From the NCBI GenBank assembly GCA_002453155.1, contig DKGG01000034.1, positions 1,524 to 49,484 of the forward strand: a stretch of DNA of 47,961 bases, in the 5' to 3' direction. The notes under the pieces are model-generated. The model was not told where the DNA came from. It did not search any database and saw only the letters and a list, made by a program, of their open reading frames with translations. The position numbers and the translations under genes are program-made. This document shows positions 25,470-32,796 of the stretch, in pieces; within the stretch, counting starts at the first letter, position 1, and each line of letters begins with the position of its first letter. This stretch comes from Bdellovibrionaceae bacterium UBA6776. GTDB lineage: Bacteria; Bdellovibrionota; Bdellovibrionia; Bdellovibrionales; UBA1609.

Positions 25470-26483
25470 TTAAAAAATTCTCTCTTTCCAAGTGAGGGGA
25501 GTTTGTGGAGATTCGATCTCCACTTCATGATTGTATTGAAAGGGCTTTGGCCCTTGGGCTTTGATCCATTCAACCATTTCTGAAATGGTTTGTTGAGTCT
25601 GGGATGTGGGTTTGTAACCAAAAAGTTTTTGAGCTTTTTGAGAGCTGCAATTGGCTTCTGCAACTTCATTGGGTCTGGGGTTCAAATAGTGGGGGACGTA
25701 GTCCGTTCCTAAAGTGTGATTGATCATCTGAACCAATTCGTTGATGGTTACAAATTCTTTATCGGGACCCACATTGATCACTTCGCCTTGTGCCTTTGGG
25801 TCAAAGAGCAAATGGGGAATCAACGGCAGAACATCTTGAATGGGAGAAAAGCAGCGCTTTTGCTCGCCATCACCATAAACGATGGGCGATTTGTTTTGGA
25901 GCATGCGATTGATCATGATCGCAACCACATTGCGATAGGGATCGTCGTATTTTTGCCGGGGGCCAATGATGTTGTGAGGAACCGCAACCACCCACTCCAT
26001 GCCATGGGTTTCACAAAGATTGCGAATCAGATTTTCGCAGGACAGTTTTGCGATTCCATAAGGCGTCTGAGGTTTGGCCTCCATGTCTTCGGTGAAGAGG
26101 GCAGAATTTTGATTTCCGTAACGGCTCATGCTGGAGCAAAAAACAAAGCGTTTCACTCGCTGTTGAAGAGAGGCACTCACCAAAGAGGATGTTGTGGCAA
26201 AGAGGTTTTCGGTGATCAGGTGAGGTGCAAAAACGCTAAATCCATCATGGGCCATGGCCGCTGCATGGAAGACCACATCCACGCCTTCAAGGGCTTTGAG
26301 ATTTTTTCTACGGTCGCGAAGATCATATTCTAAAAATTCTACGCGGGAGGGAACGTTGTCAAAATTTCCACCGGAAAGATCATCGGCGCCCACAACATGA
26401 TGCCCTTGACGAACCAAAAGGTCAGCCACATGGCTTCCCAGGAAACCCGCCACTCCTGAAATAAAAACTTTTTGAGATTTCAT
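25470..26483 (-). CDS. NAD-dependent epimerase/dehydratase (GalE-like)
   Basis: A 337-residue extended short-chain dehydrogenase. The NAD-binding SGVAGFLGSH is at about 9-18, catalytic YGIAK (YxxxK) near 142-146 with an upstream SSMSRYG. C-terminal substrate-binding phrases (VVYGDGEQKRCFSPIQDV and INVGPDKEFVTINEL) are those of nucleotide-sugar epimerases such as UDP-glucose 4-epimerase. The precise sugar is unknown. It sits between the YheT-like hydrolase and typA on the same strand. Confidence 0.9.
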   Translation of the reverse strand: MKSQKVFISGVAGFLGSHVADLLVRQGHHVVGADDLSGGNFDNVPSRVEFLEYDLRDRRKNLKALEGVDVVFHAAAMAHDGFSVFAPHLITENLFATTSSLVSASLQQRVKRFVFCSSMSRYGNQNSALFTEDMEAKPQTPYGIAKLSCENLIRNLCETHGMEWVVAVPHNIIGPRQKYDDPYRNVVAIMINRMLQNKSPIVYGDGEQKRCFSPIQDVLPLIPHLLFDPKAQGEVINVGPDKEFVTINELVQMINHTLGTDYVPHYLNPRPNEVAEANCSSQKAQKLFGYKPTSQTQQTISEMVEWIKAQGPKPFQYNHEVEIESPQTPLTWKERIF

Positions 26484-26538
26484 AGAGAGTACAGAGTTTT
26501 AGAAGAAATCAGGCGTTATTCAAGTGATTTGTTGGAAG

Positions 26539-27552
26539 TCAGATCAAAAAGCTTTCGATCCATTTGGCCACGGCTTCATCGGCCCATCGAACCTCTTCCC
26601 ATTGACTGCCAAAGCCAAGGAAGCCCACATGGCCACCATGTTTGGTCAAGATCAAATCAATGTTGTCCCCTGTGGGGATGTCTAAGAGCGGCTCAGACGC
26701 CGCGATAGGATCGTCTTGAGAGCCAATGATCAAAGCAGGAACTTTGATTTCGGGAATGTACTTTGCGGAGCTGCTTTCACGGTAATAATCTTCGGAGGAA
26801 TTAAAGCCGGCGTTGGGAGCTGTGAAAATTTCATCGAACAGCGCCACACTCATGTCTTTGGTGACGAGGACGGGGCCCAGCTCGGGATATTTGGCGTGAA
26901 GTTTTTGAACATCTTTGACCAAATACTTCATAAAGAATTTTCGAAAGACAGCACTTTCTTTCGAATCCAAGCGTCGCACGGACTCTCGCAAATCAGTCGG
27001 AGGAGAAACTGCCACAATGGAATCTAAGTTTCCTGTGGGTCGCGAGCCATCTTCACCTGCGGCTTTTAACGTGATGTTCGCCCCCAACGAAAATCCCACC
27101 TGAGTGACCGGGGATTGAGGAAATTTCTGTTCAATCCACTTGAGGGCTTCACGAGTGTCGTCACTGGAGCCCCCATGATAAGCGCGCTTGGAAAGTCCAA
27201 GTCCCGGGCCCGCACTTCGCAAATTCAAGCGCAAAACCAGGGCTCCCCGCTTTGCCAGTCGGCGCGCCATTCTTTGCATGTAGCCCGACTGATAGCATCC
27301 GGTGATCCCGTGAACCAAAAGCACAACCCGCTGACCAGGCTTCCAACTTTTGGGTCGGTTTTCCATGATCAGCAATTGGTCGTTGTCGGGAAGTTTTAAA
27401 CTGTGAATGGCGGTGGGACGGGAAGCTTTTAAAAACGGAAGATAAAATCCTAAAATGGTTTGAGTCCAACCCGAATTCAATGTGGGGTAAGGTGTAAATC
27501 GATTGAGCTTAATTTTATTCAATGCTTTTTCAATGCGCTCATCAATAGACAA
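26539..27552 (-). CDS. YheT-family alpha/beta hydrolase
   Basis: A 337-residue alpha/beta hydrolase of the COG0429 group. HGITGCYQSGYMQRMARRLAKRG, the nucleophile elbow GFSLGAN, the acid region SQDDPIA and the catalytic His in KHGGHVGFLG are in order. Family members hydrolyse small esters; the natural substrate is unknown. The start is a TTG at 27552 with AGAGG eight bases upstream; no better in-frame start exists. The 185-bp gap up to 27738 holds no gene I can support. Confidence 0.88.
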   Translation of the reverse strand: MSIDERIEKALNKIKLNRFTPYPTLNSGWTQTILGFYLPFLKASRPTAIHSLKLPDNDQLLIMENRPKSWKPGQRVVLLVHGITGCYQSGYMQRMARRLAKRGALVLRLNLRSAGPGLGLSKRAYHGGSSDDTREALKWIEQKFPQSPVTQVGFSLGANITLKAAGEDGSRPTGNLDSIVAVSPPTDLRESVRRLDSKESAVFRKFFMKYLVKDVQKLHAKYPELGPVLVTKDMSVALFDEIFTAPNAGFNSSEDYYRESSSAKYIPEIKVPALIIGSQDDPIAASEPLLDIPTGDNIDLILTKHGGHVGFLGFGSQWEEVRWADEAVAKWIESFLI

Positions 27553-27737
27553 GGAAGGGGCCTCTTTCTCCGTAAATAAAATCAGCTAAAAATATTCAGC
27601 TTTGAAATATTTTGGCTCGTTTCCTCAATTTTGAAAAATCAAAGTTGTGTTAAAAATCCTGAGGTCCGGGCCGGGTTTTTTCTGGCTATGATGTGAAAGT
27701 CAGAAAAGACTCAATACTTAATACTACCACAAAGGGC

Positions 27738-28616
27738 CTAAAGTTGAAAGGCCTCAAATTGGGGGAAAGCCTGATCTACAGCGTATTTCCCTCGTTCGTC
27801 CTGACAAATTTGGGCTCCCGAAACCTGATCGTCATGGGTAAAAAGCAAGATCCAGTGCTTTGGGGCCGCCTCTTTGTAAAGGTCCGATTTCTCGTCGATG
27901 ACTTTTTCAGGAAAGCGGTCATAGCCCATGGTGATGGGCAAGTGGATCCAATGACTTCCGGGGACCAAGTCTCCGGTAAAGATCGCCGAGTATTTGGGGC
28001 CCGAAACCTGGGTCAACAGCTGCCCGGGAGTATGGCCGTTGGAAATTCGAAAACTCAAAATTTGATCATAAGGGGCTGGAAATTTTCCCCCTTCAGGAAT
28101 TCGAGTGAGCCGACCGGACTGCTCCAGTTTTTCTGTAAGTCCGGGAATGAAGGAGGCACGGTCTCTGGGGTGAGGGTCGACGGCTCTTTTCCAGGCCTCT
28201 TCTCCCACAAAAAATTGGGCCTTGGGAAAGATCAGTTCGTCATTTCCGGATTCGCGATCCTTGTAATTGGGCAGGAGGCCTCCGGCATGGTCAAAATGGA
28301 GATGGGAAAGAACGACGGCATCAATGTCCGAAGGTGTGAGCCCCTTTTCTGCCAGGGCTTCCACCAGCAAATGACGGTCGGGATCTTGAACCCCAAATCG
28401 ATCCGCCATTTTGGGCTCAAAAAAACTTCCAATGCCTGTTTCCAAAAGAATGTTATGACCCTCCCATTGAATCAAAAAAGAACGGCAGGCCAAATCAATG
28501 CGGCCCTGTTCATCGGGGGAGGTCCATTTGGACCATACGGCACGGGGAGCATTCCCAAACATGGAGCCCCCATCTAATTTTTGTCGATTTCCTTCGAGAG
28601 AGGTCAATTGAATCAT
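27738..28616 (-). CDS. Metallo-beta-lactamase fold hydrolase
   Basis: A 292-residue MBL-fold protein. Zinc ligands: HLHFDHAGG (HxHxDH), NGHTPGQ, FTGDLVPG and a C-terminal FTHDD. It resembles lactonase/AHL-lactonase-like members, but the substrate cannot be fixed. It overlaps the YhdH-type reductase gene by ATGA and is the last gene of the phosphatase-reductase-MBL transcript. Confidence 0.9.
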   Translation of the reverse strand: MIQLTSLEGNRQKLDGGSMFGNAPRAVWSKWTSPDEQGRIDLACRSFLIQWEGHNILLETGIGSFFEPKMADRFGVQDPDRHLLVEALAEKGLTPSDIDAVVLSHLHFDHAGGLLPNYKDRESGNDELIFPKAQFFVGEEAWKRAVDPHPRDRASFIPGLTEKLEQSGRLTRIPEGGKFPAPYDQILSFRISNGHTPGQLLTQVSGPKYSAIFTGDLVPGSHWIHLPITMGYDRFPEKVIDEKSDLYKEAAPKHWILLFTHDDQVSGAQICQDERGKYAVDQAFPQFEAFQL

Positions 28617-29602
28617 GATTTGGGGTTTACCAAGTTCACAAGAATTCGGCCATGGGTTTTTCGTTCAAGCATGAGTTTGGCCACTTGAGGAACTTCGTCC
28701 AGAGGTATCTCTTGAGTTTCAATGTGTTCAAATCCAGGCGCCTTCCACTCATGAGTGAGGAGTCTCCAAATTTCTCTTCGCAATTTGAGGGGGCAGTTGT
28801 TTGAACTCACCCCGAGCAAGCTGACTCCACGAAGGATAAAAGGCATCACTGTGGATTGAAGAGTTGGACTTTGCGCGAGACCGATAGCGGCAACGTTCCC
28901 CCAAAGGTCTACGTGGGGAAGGGCCTTGGAGAGAAAGTCTCCACCTAAGTTGTCGACGACACCGCCAAAAAGTGCGCGCCCTAGAGGTTTATTGTCTAAA
29001 CCCAAGTCCTCAAGGTTCATCACTTGGGAAGCTCCCAAGTTTTTGAGGTATTCCGATTGGGACTCTTTTTTGCCTGTGAGTGCAATCACTTCAAATCCCA
29101 AATGTCTGAGCAGAGCCACAGAAAAACTTCCCACGCCTCCGGTTGCGCCGCTGACCAACATGGGGCCTTTTGCTGGTGATTGATGGTTTTCCAAAAGTCG
29201 ATGAACCGCTAGGGCCGCGGTAAAGCCTGCGGTTCCAAAAAACATGGCTTCTTTTAAGCTCATTCCCTTTGGAAGTGCGATGACCGAATTGGCGTGGGCT
29301 TTGACTTCTTCTGCAAACCCGCCATCCCACTCTTCGCCCACACTGCAACCAGTAACTAAGACGGAGTCACCCGGTTTGAAATCAGAATTTGCACAACTGA
29401 GAACGGTGCCAGAAAAGTCGATTCCGGGATTCAACGGGAAGTTGCGAATGATCTTTCCTTTGGCGGTGACGGCAAGAGCATCTTTGTAGTTGATGCTGGA
29501 ATAGTGAATCTTGATGTGAACTTCTCCAGGGGTCAGTTCATCGGAATTCATTTCAACCAACTGGGCCGGTTGATCTTTGCTAAGAACACGAAGGGCTTTC
29601 AT
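28613..29602 (-). CDS. YhdH/AcuI-family quinone oxidoreductase (acrylyl-CoA reductase type)
   Basis: A 329-residue zinc-free medium-chain dehydrogenase. The N-terminal INYKDALAVTAKGKIIRNFPLNPGIDFSG is characteristic of the YhdH/YhfP/AcuI group, and VSGATGGVGSFSV is the NADPH-binding loop. AcuI reduces acrylyl-CoA to propionyl-CoA; that activity is family-based inference. ATGA overlaps join it to the phosphatase upstream and MBL protein downstream. Confidence 0.92.
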   Translation of the reverse strand: MKALRVLSKDQPAQLVEMNSDELTPGEVHIKIHYSSINYKDALAVTAKGKIIRNFPLNPGIDFSGTVLSCANSDFKPGDSVLVTGCSVGEEWDGGFAEEVKAHANSVIALPKGMSLKEAMFFGTAGFTAALAVHRLLENHQSPAKGPMLVSGATGGVGSFSVALLRHLGFEVIALTGKKESQSEYLKNLGASQVMNLEDLGLDNKPLGRALFGGVVDNLGGDFLSKALPHVDLWGNVAAIGLAQSPTLQSTVMPFILRGVSLLGVSSNNCPLKLRREIWRLLTHEWKAPGFEHIETQEIPLDEVPQVAKLMLERKTHGRILVNLVNPKS

Positions 29603-30075
29603 GGCAGACGCTCCTTAATGTGTAAAATCAACTGTTCACAACCATCTTCTAAAATATCCATCACCAACTCAAATCCCAATTCGTCTTTGTAGTAGGGATC
29701 AGGGACTTCGGTGACGTCATGAATTTTACAAAAAGAGGTGAAGGGACGGACCTTGTTCAAATCATCCTCTGATTTTGCCATTCTTTTTACGTTGGAAAAG
29801 TTCGACCCATCCATGGTGAGAATCAAATCAAAGTTTTCAAAATCTTTGGAGGGATCAAAGGGGCGGGCTCGAAAATCAGAAAGATCGTAACCTCTTTCAC
29901 GGGCGTGAGCGGTCATGCGACCATCGGGAGGTTCCCCTTCATGCCACCCGCCGGTTCCACAGGAGTCGTGAAAAACTTTGGTGTGCAGCTCTTCATTTTG
30001 AATGAGTTTTCGAAAAATGCCTTCGGCGGCAGGGGAGCGACATATATTTCCTAAGCAGACAAAAAGGACTTTCAT
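29599..30075 (-). CDS. Low-molecular-weight protein-tyrosine phosphatase
   Basis: A 158-residue cytosolic phosphatase. The P-loop VCLGNICRSP gives the C(x5)R signature with nucleophile C7 and R13, and the general-acid loop is DPYYKDE. Length and motif spacing are standard. Substrates could be phosphotyrosine proteins or arsenate-like small molecules. First gene of a three-gene minus-strand operon; divergent from the nitroreductase. Confidence 0.95.
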   Translation of the reverse strand: MKVLFVCLGNICRSPAAEGIFRKLIQNEELHTKVFHDSCGTGGWHEGEPPDGRMTAHARERGYDLSDFRARPFDPSKDFENFDLILTMDGSNFSNVKRMAKSEDDLNKVRPFTSFCKIHDVTEVPDPYYKDELGFELVMDILEDGCEQLILHIKERLP

Positions 30076-30128
30076 GGGGAAAACTTATCTCATTGACATT
30101 GCTCCATCAAACCCTCAATGAATGAATC

Positions 30129-30674
30129 ATGAATTTAAAAGAATTGATTCGGTCGCGAAGAACCATTCACCAATTCAAAGATGAGCCCGTTTCCTGGGAT
30201 CTTGTTGAGGAAGCCTTGGAGCTTTCCCTTTGGGCTCCCAATCACAAACTGACGGAACCGTGGAGATACATTTCTGCAAATCCAGAGCAACGCCAGCAGT
30301 TGGTGGATTTGGCTGTGGACTTGAAAAAGCAAAAAGAGTCTGAATTTTCAGAGACCAAAGAAAAGGCGTTGCGAAAAAAATTGTCAGCCCCCGCCCACTG
30401 GATCTTTTTAGGTATTTCTAAAAGTGCTGATCCAAGAACCTTTGAAGAGGACCAGGCGACGATGGCGTGCAGTGTGCAAATCATTTCGTTGGTTCTGTGG
30501 GAAAAGGGCATCGGTACAAAGTGGAGCACCGGAAAATTTTCGATTCATCCCGAAACTTACAAAATTTTAGACATTTCACCGGACGAAATTTATCTGATGG
30601 GGGTTTTGTTTATCGGCATTCCCGATCTGATTCCCGCCCCTCCAAAGAAAAAGGCGCCAGGTACCTTTTGGTAG
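30129..30674 (+). CDS. Nitroreductase family protein
   Basis: A 181-residue FMN-dependent NAD(P)H oxidoreductase. IRSRRTIHQFKDEPV is the FMN-binding start, LSLWAPNHKLTEPWRY the active-site region, and MGVLFIGIP near the C-terminus. It resembles the short YdjA-type. The last residues (KAPGTFW plus stop) are encoded by a GGTACC repeat fragment, so the repeat appears to have supplied the C-terminus. Confidence 0.92.
   Translation: MNLKELIRSRRTIHQFKDEPVSWDLVEEALELSLWAPNHKLTEPWRYISANPEQRQQLVDLAVDLKKQKESEFSETKEKALRKKLSAPAHWIFLGISKSADPRTFEEDQATMACSVQIISLVLWEKGIGTKWSTGKFSIHPETYKILDISPDEIYLMGVLFIGIPDLIPAPPKKKAPGTFW
30653..30671. repeat. GGTACC repeat fragment forming the nitroreductase C-terminus
   Basis: GGCGCCAGGTACCTTTTGG shares CAGGTACCTTTTGG with the right arm of the 73-bp palindromes. 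It also matches, in reverse complement, the fragment at 5897-5911. Confidence 0.6.
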
Positions 30675-30766
30675 CAACAGCGTGTTAAGGGGAGGTGTCC
30701 GCTCGCGGGCTTTCGCACCTCGATGGTTTCAGTGGGCCAACTCAGAGTTGCCGCATCAAGAGGGAC

Positions 30767-31567
30767 TCAGCCTTTGTGTCGATTGTGTCTGGCACACAAA
30801 ACTTGAAGGTTTTGTCGCTGCTGATTTCCACCTTTTCTAACGGGAAAAATATGATCAATTTGCAAAAAGTGATCGGATTCACATCCAGGATATTGGCATT
30901 TGAAATGAGCCTCCTTTAACACATCATTTCGTAGGCGTTTTGAAATTTGCCGGGGATTTTTCGATTTTGGTGCACCAAAAATTTTGCCTTCTCTGGATTT
31001 TGAAGGTTTCCCCTGAACAAATTCATAAGATTTGAGTTCTTTTTCGATGAGATCCAACAACAGACTTTCCACACTGTGCTTGTGAGACTTTAGCGCCTTC
31101 AACTTTTCCAATTTTTCATGCTGTTCATGAGACAGTTCCAATCTCAAATGCACTTTGTCTATGTACTCTGTCTTTTTGATCTTTATTGTCGGTGTGGGTT
31201 CCAAAAACAGAGCTGTCACTTCTCGGGAAGATTTGTTTTCCATAGATGCTAAGATTTTTCTTTTTTCTTCCACCGGCTTCTTTCGAAGATGTTTAAAGGC
31301 GGTGGTCACAGCAGAGAGTGTCAAACTTCCCTGATCTATTTTTTGTTTGAGTTCGGGAACTTCTTTGGCCAATCGAACGCAGGCCTGTCTTTGATAGGCA
31401 GTGGCTTCAGAGTAGCCAAGACCTCGAACCAAATAATCGAAAAGAGAATTGTATCCCATCTCCAAATATTGTCGGCTGTTTTCCATTTCTTGAAGCTTGT
31501 TTAGGATTTCAGAAGTGATCCGTTTTTCCTGTTTGCGGAGTTCAAGAAGTTCATTGTGAATTTTCAT
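30767..31567 (-). CDS. HNH endonuclease domain protein (DUF222-like N-terminus)
   Basis: A 266-residue protein. The N-terminal ~130 residues are helical with GYNSLFDYLVRGLGYSEATAYQRQACVRLAKEVPELKQKI, a DUF222-like region common beside HNH domains in this bacterial group. The C-terminus (about 215-266) is an HNH nuclease: CQYPGC, LQIDHIFPVRKGGNQQRQNLQVLCARHN, with likely zinc-binding Cys pairs. Nuclease activity is inferred. The gene stands alone next to the structured repeat region at 31864-32347. The 3' flank (30675-30766) has a small GAGGTG/CACCTC hairpin. Confidence 0.85.
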   Translation of the reverse strand: MKIHNELLELRKQEKRITSEILNKLQEMENSRQYLEMGYNSLFDYLVRGLGYSEATAYQRQACVRLAKEVPELKQKIDQGSLTLSAVTTAFKHLRKKPVEEKRKILASMENKSSREVTALFLEPTPTIKIKKTEYIDKVHLRLELSHEQHEKLEKLKALKSHKHSVESLLLDLIEKELKSYEFVQGKPSKSREGKIFGAPKSKNPRQISKRLRNDVLKEAHFKCQYPGCESDHFLQIDHIFPVRKGGNQQRQNLQVLCARHNRHKG

Positions 31568-31863
31568 AGGTCCTCTTTCTATGAACGAACACTACCATGG
31601 GTTTTTAATTCCATATTTTAGCTCTGAGGTTTGCTTCTAAAAGAACTTTGGCCGTCGGGAATGTCCGTTGATGAAGTTTAAAATAAATGAGTGCAGTGAC
31701 GCCGAGAATTGCTTTAAAAATAATTCTATAAGTGATTTCACAAAATAGATTTGTGCGAATGAATTCTTAAAAAACAATGTCAAATGTAATTTCTAAAAAT
31801 CATCAATTGTGCCGCAATGCTTAGTAGACGCTAAGAAAATTTGGATCGAATTCCTGTTCTGGG
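31568..31863. other. Gene-free AT-rich stretch upstream of the HNH gene
   Basis: No supported gene. It should hold the HNH promoter (minus strand) and, if the adjacent repeat region is transcribed on the plus strand, that promoter too. A TATAAG at 31727-31732 is a possible plus-strand -10 without a convincing -35. Confidence 0.5.
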
Positions 31864-31971
31864 ATTTGAAATTTATAAAGCCAGACCTCAAGGAAGCAGG
31901 ATGCGATTTTCCCGAAGGGAAAAGACTTGTGAGTCCATGGATGGACGCGTCTGGATTTATAAAATTCAAAT
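31864..31971 (+). repeat. Structured unit A
   Basis: Outer arms 31864-31886 and 31949-31971. Inner stem CTC-AAG with CTT-GT-GAG (31887-31892 and 31926-31933). Hairpin 1 GCAGGATGC (31896-31904). Hairpin 2 TTTTCCC-GAA-GGGAAAA (31907-31923). Hairpin 3 GTCC-ATGGAT-GGAC (31933-31946). Two bases separate hairpin 3 from the right arm. Confidence 0.85.
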
Positions 31972-32003
31972 GTCAGAATAAGGAATTGATAAAATTGAAG
32001 GAC

Positions 32004-32063
32004 CTCCAGCAAGCAAGATGCGTTTTGCCGAAAGGCAAATGCTGGTAGAACCTAAGGAAGGGT
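32004..32063 (+). repeat. Structured unit B (outer stem decayed)
   Basis: Inner stem CCAGCA with TGCTGG (32006-32011 and 32040-32045). Hairpin 1 GCAAGATGC (32013-32021, GGA changed to AGA). Hairpin 2 TTTGCC-GAAA-GGCAAA (32024-32039). Hairpin 3 region with AAGGAA loop (32050-32063). No convincing long outer stem. Confidence 0.7.
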
Positions 32064-32188
32064 GTGTCCGCCTCTATAGAAAATGAATTGAAATATAAGA
32101 TCGATGAAGTTGTTTCGCGAATAAGGTGAGGAGTTGCACCGGCTATGGACAATCGGTAAAAAATGAAATTTTCAAATTGTTGCCGGTT

Positions 32189-32310
32189 CCGCAGGTTCAA
32201 TGAACTCAACAAGGAAACCTCAAGAAAACAGGAAGTGTTTTTTCTGCAAGAAAAATTCTTGTGAGCCCATGGATGGGCGTGTTTGCTTGGTGAGTTCATT
32301 GAACCTGCAG
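32189..32310 (+). repeat. Structured unit C
   Basis: Outer arms 32189-32218 and 32281-32310 (27 of 30 complementary). Inner stem CTC-AAGAA with TTCTT-GT-GAG (32219-32226 and 32256-32265). Hairpin 1 ACAGGAAGT (32228-32236). Hairpin 2 TTTTTCT-GCA-AGAAAAA (32239-32255). Hairpin 3 GCCC-ATGGAT-GGGC (32265-32278). Spacing of all parts matches unit A although arm sequences are unrelated. Confidence 0.85.
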
Positions 32311-32378
32311 AATTGGCGATATTTGTAGAAAGAGCCCACGGATGGACGTAGCTAGATTTATGGAATCGAGTCTACCAA

Positions 32379-32786
32379 TCAATTTGCCGCATGAACCAAA
32401 ATATTGATCCAAAGAGCCACCACACACAAAAGACCTAGGGCATAAACGCGGGCACGCAACAAAACGTTCTTCACCTTCAAGTGAACATAAGTGTGAAGCA
32501 CTCGAGAACCCACAAAGACCCATGCCAATCCCACCGCAAAACCATTAACCGCATGAAAATTGTAAGTGGCCAAACAAGAAATCAGAAAGAGCATGGGCAC
32601 TTGAAACTGATTGTCGTAATGCCGTCCCACCATCACCATAGTATCTGGCGCAGCACCTTCGTAGGTTTGAAAGTAACTGAGCCGAACCTTTCCCGTTTTG
32701 GCACTTTGAACACGGGTCAGAAAATTAAAAATACCAATCAAAAAAATATAAAAAACATAAACAGCCATGGGAAAGGCGATGATCAT
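32379..32786 (-). CDS. MAPEG family membrane protein
   Basis: A 135-residue, four-helix membrane protein. The MAPEG core is visible: RLSYFQTYEGAAPDTMVMVGRHYDNQFQVPMLFLISC and later GLAWVFVGSRVLHTYVHL. MAPEG proteins include glutathione-dependent enzymes, but many bacterial members are uncharacterised. ATG 32786 has AGGGGG six bases upstream and lies ten bases after the DUF2914 stop, so the pair is an operon. Confidence 0.88.
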   Translation of the reverse strand: MIIAFPMAVYVFYIFLIGIFNFLTRVQSAKTGKVRLSYFQTYEGAAPDTMVMVGRHYDNQFQVPMLFLISCLATYNFHAVNGFAVGLAWVFVGSRVLHTYVHLKVKNVLLRARVYALGLLCVVALWINILVHAAN

Positions 32787-32796
32787 TTGAAACCCC

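Larger units (their letters stand above)
31864..32347 (+). ncRNA. Candidate structured RNA: multi-hairpin units with CsrA-type GGA loops
   Basis: Three related units (A 31864-31971, B about 32004-32063, C 32189-32310) and a fragment D (32332-32347). Units A and C share a layout: a long outer stem (23 positions, 21 paired in A; 30 positions, 27 paired in C), CTC-x / x-GT-GAG inner stem, hairpin 1, hairpin 2 (triloop) and hairpin 3. Stem sequences differ between units but stay complementary. Loops of hairpin 3 are ATGGAT (A, C), AAGGAA (B) and ACGGAT (D), all ANGGAN; hairpin 1 shows CAGGATG (A) and CAGGAAG (C). Further GGA loops lie at 32125-32140 and 32138-32157. The GGA pattern is on the plus strand. 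Transcription is not shown. Confidence 0.5.

Noticed and set aside
27693..28577. 294-codon plus-strand open frame opposite the MBL gene
   Set aside because: Antisense shadow: the minus strand has the full HxHxDH metallo-beta-lactamase pattern and ATGA overlap, whereas the plus frame is not protein-like.
30675..30766. Resemblance of GCACCTCGATG to a 23S rRNA segment
   Set aside because: Match is only about 11 bases with no surrounding rRNA similarity.
31809..32299. Short open frames within the hairpin array on both strands (for example 31809-32048 plus, 31973-32299 minus)
   Set aside because: No SD, composition dictated by hairpin arms, and similarity between frames is explained by the repeated structured units.
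31864..32347. CRISPR, TIGR or attC-type array
   Set aside because: Units are not constant repeats with unrelated spacers; the variable parts are complementary to each other. No Cas, Tas/Nop5 or integron integrase gene is near, and GTTRRRY core sites are absent.
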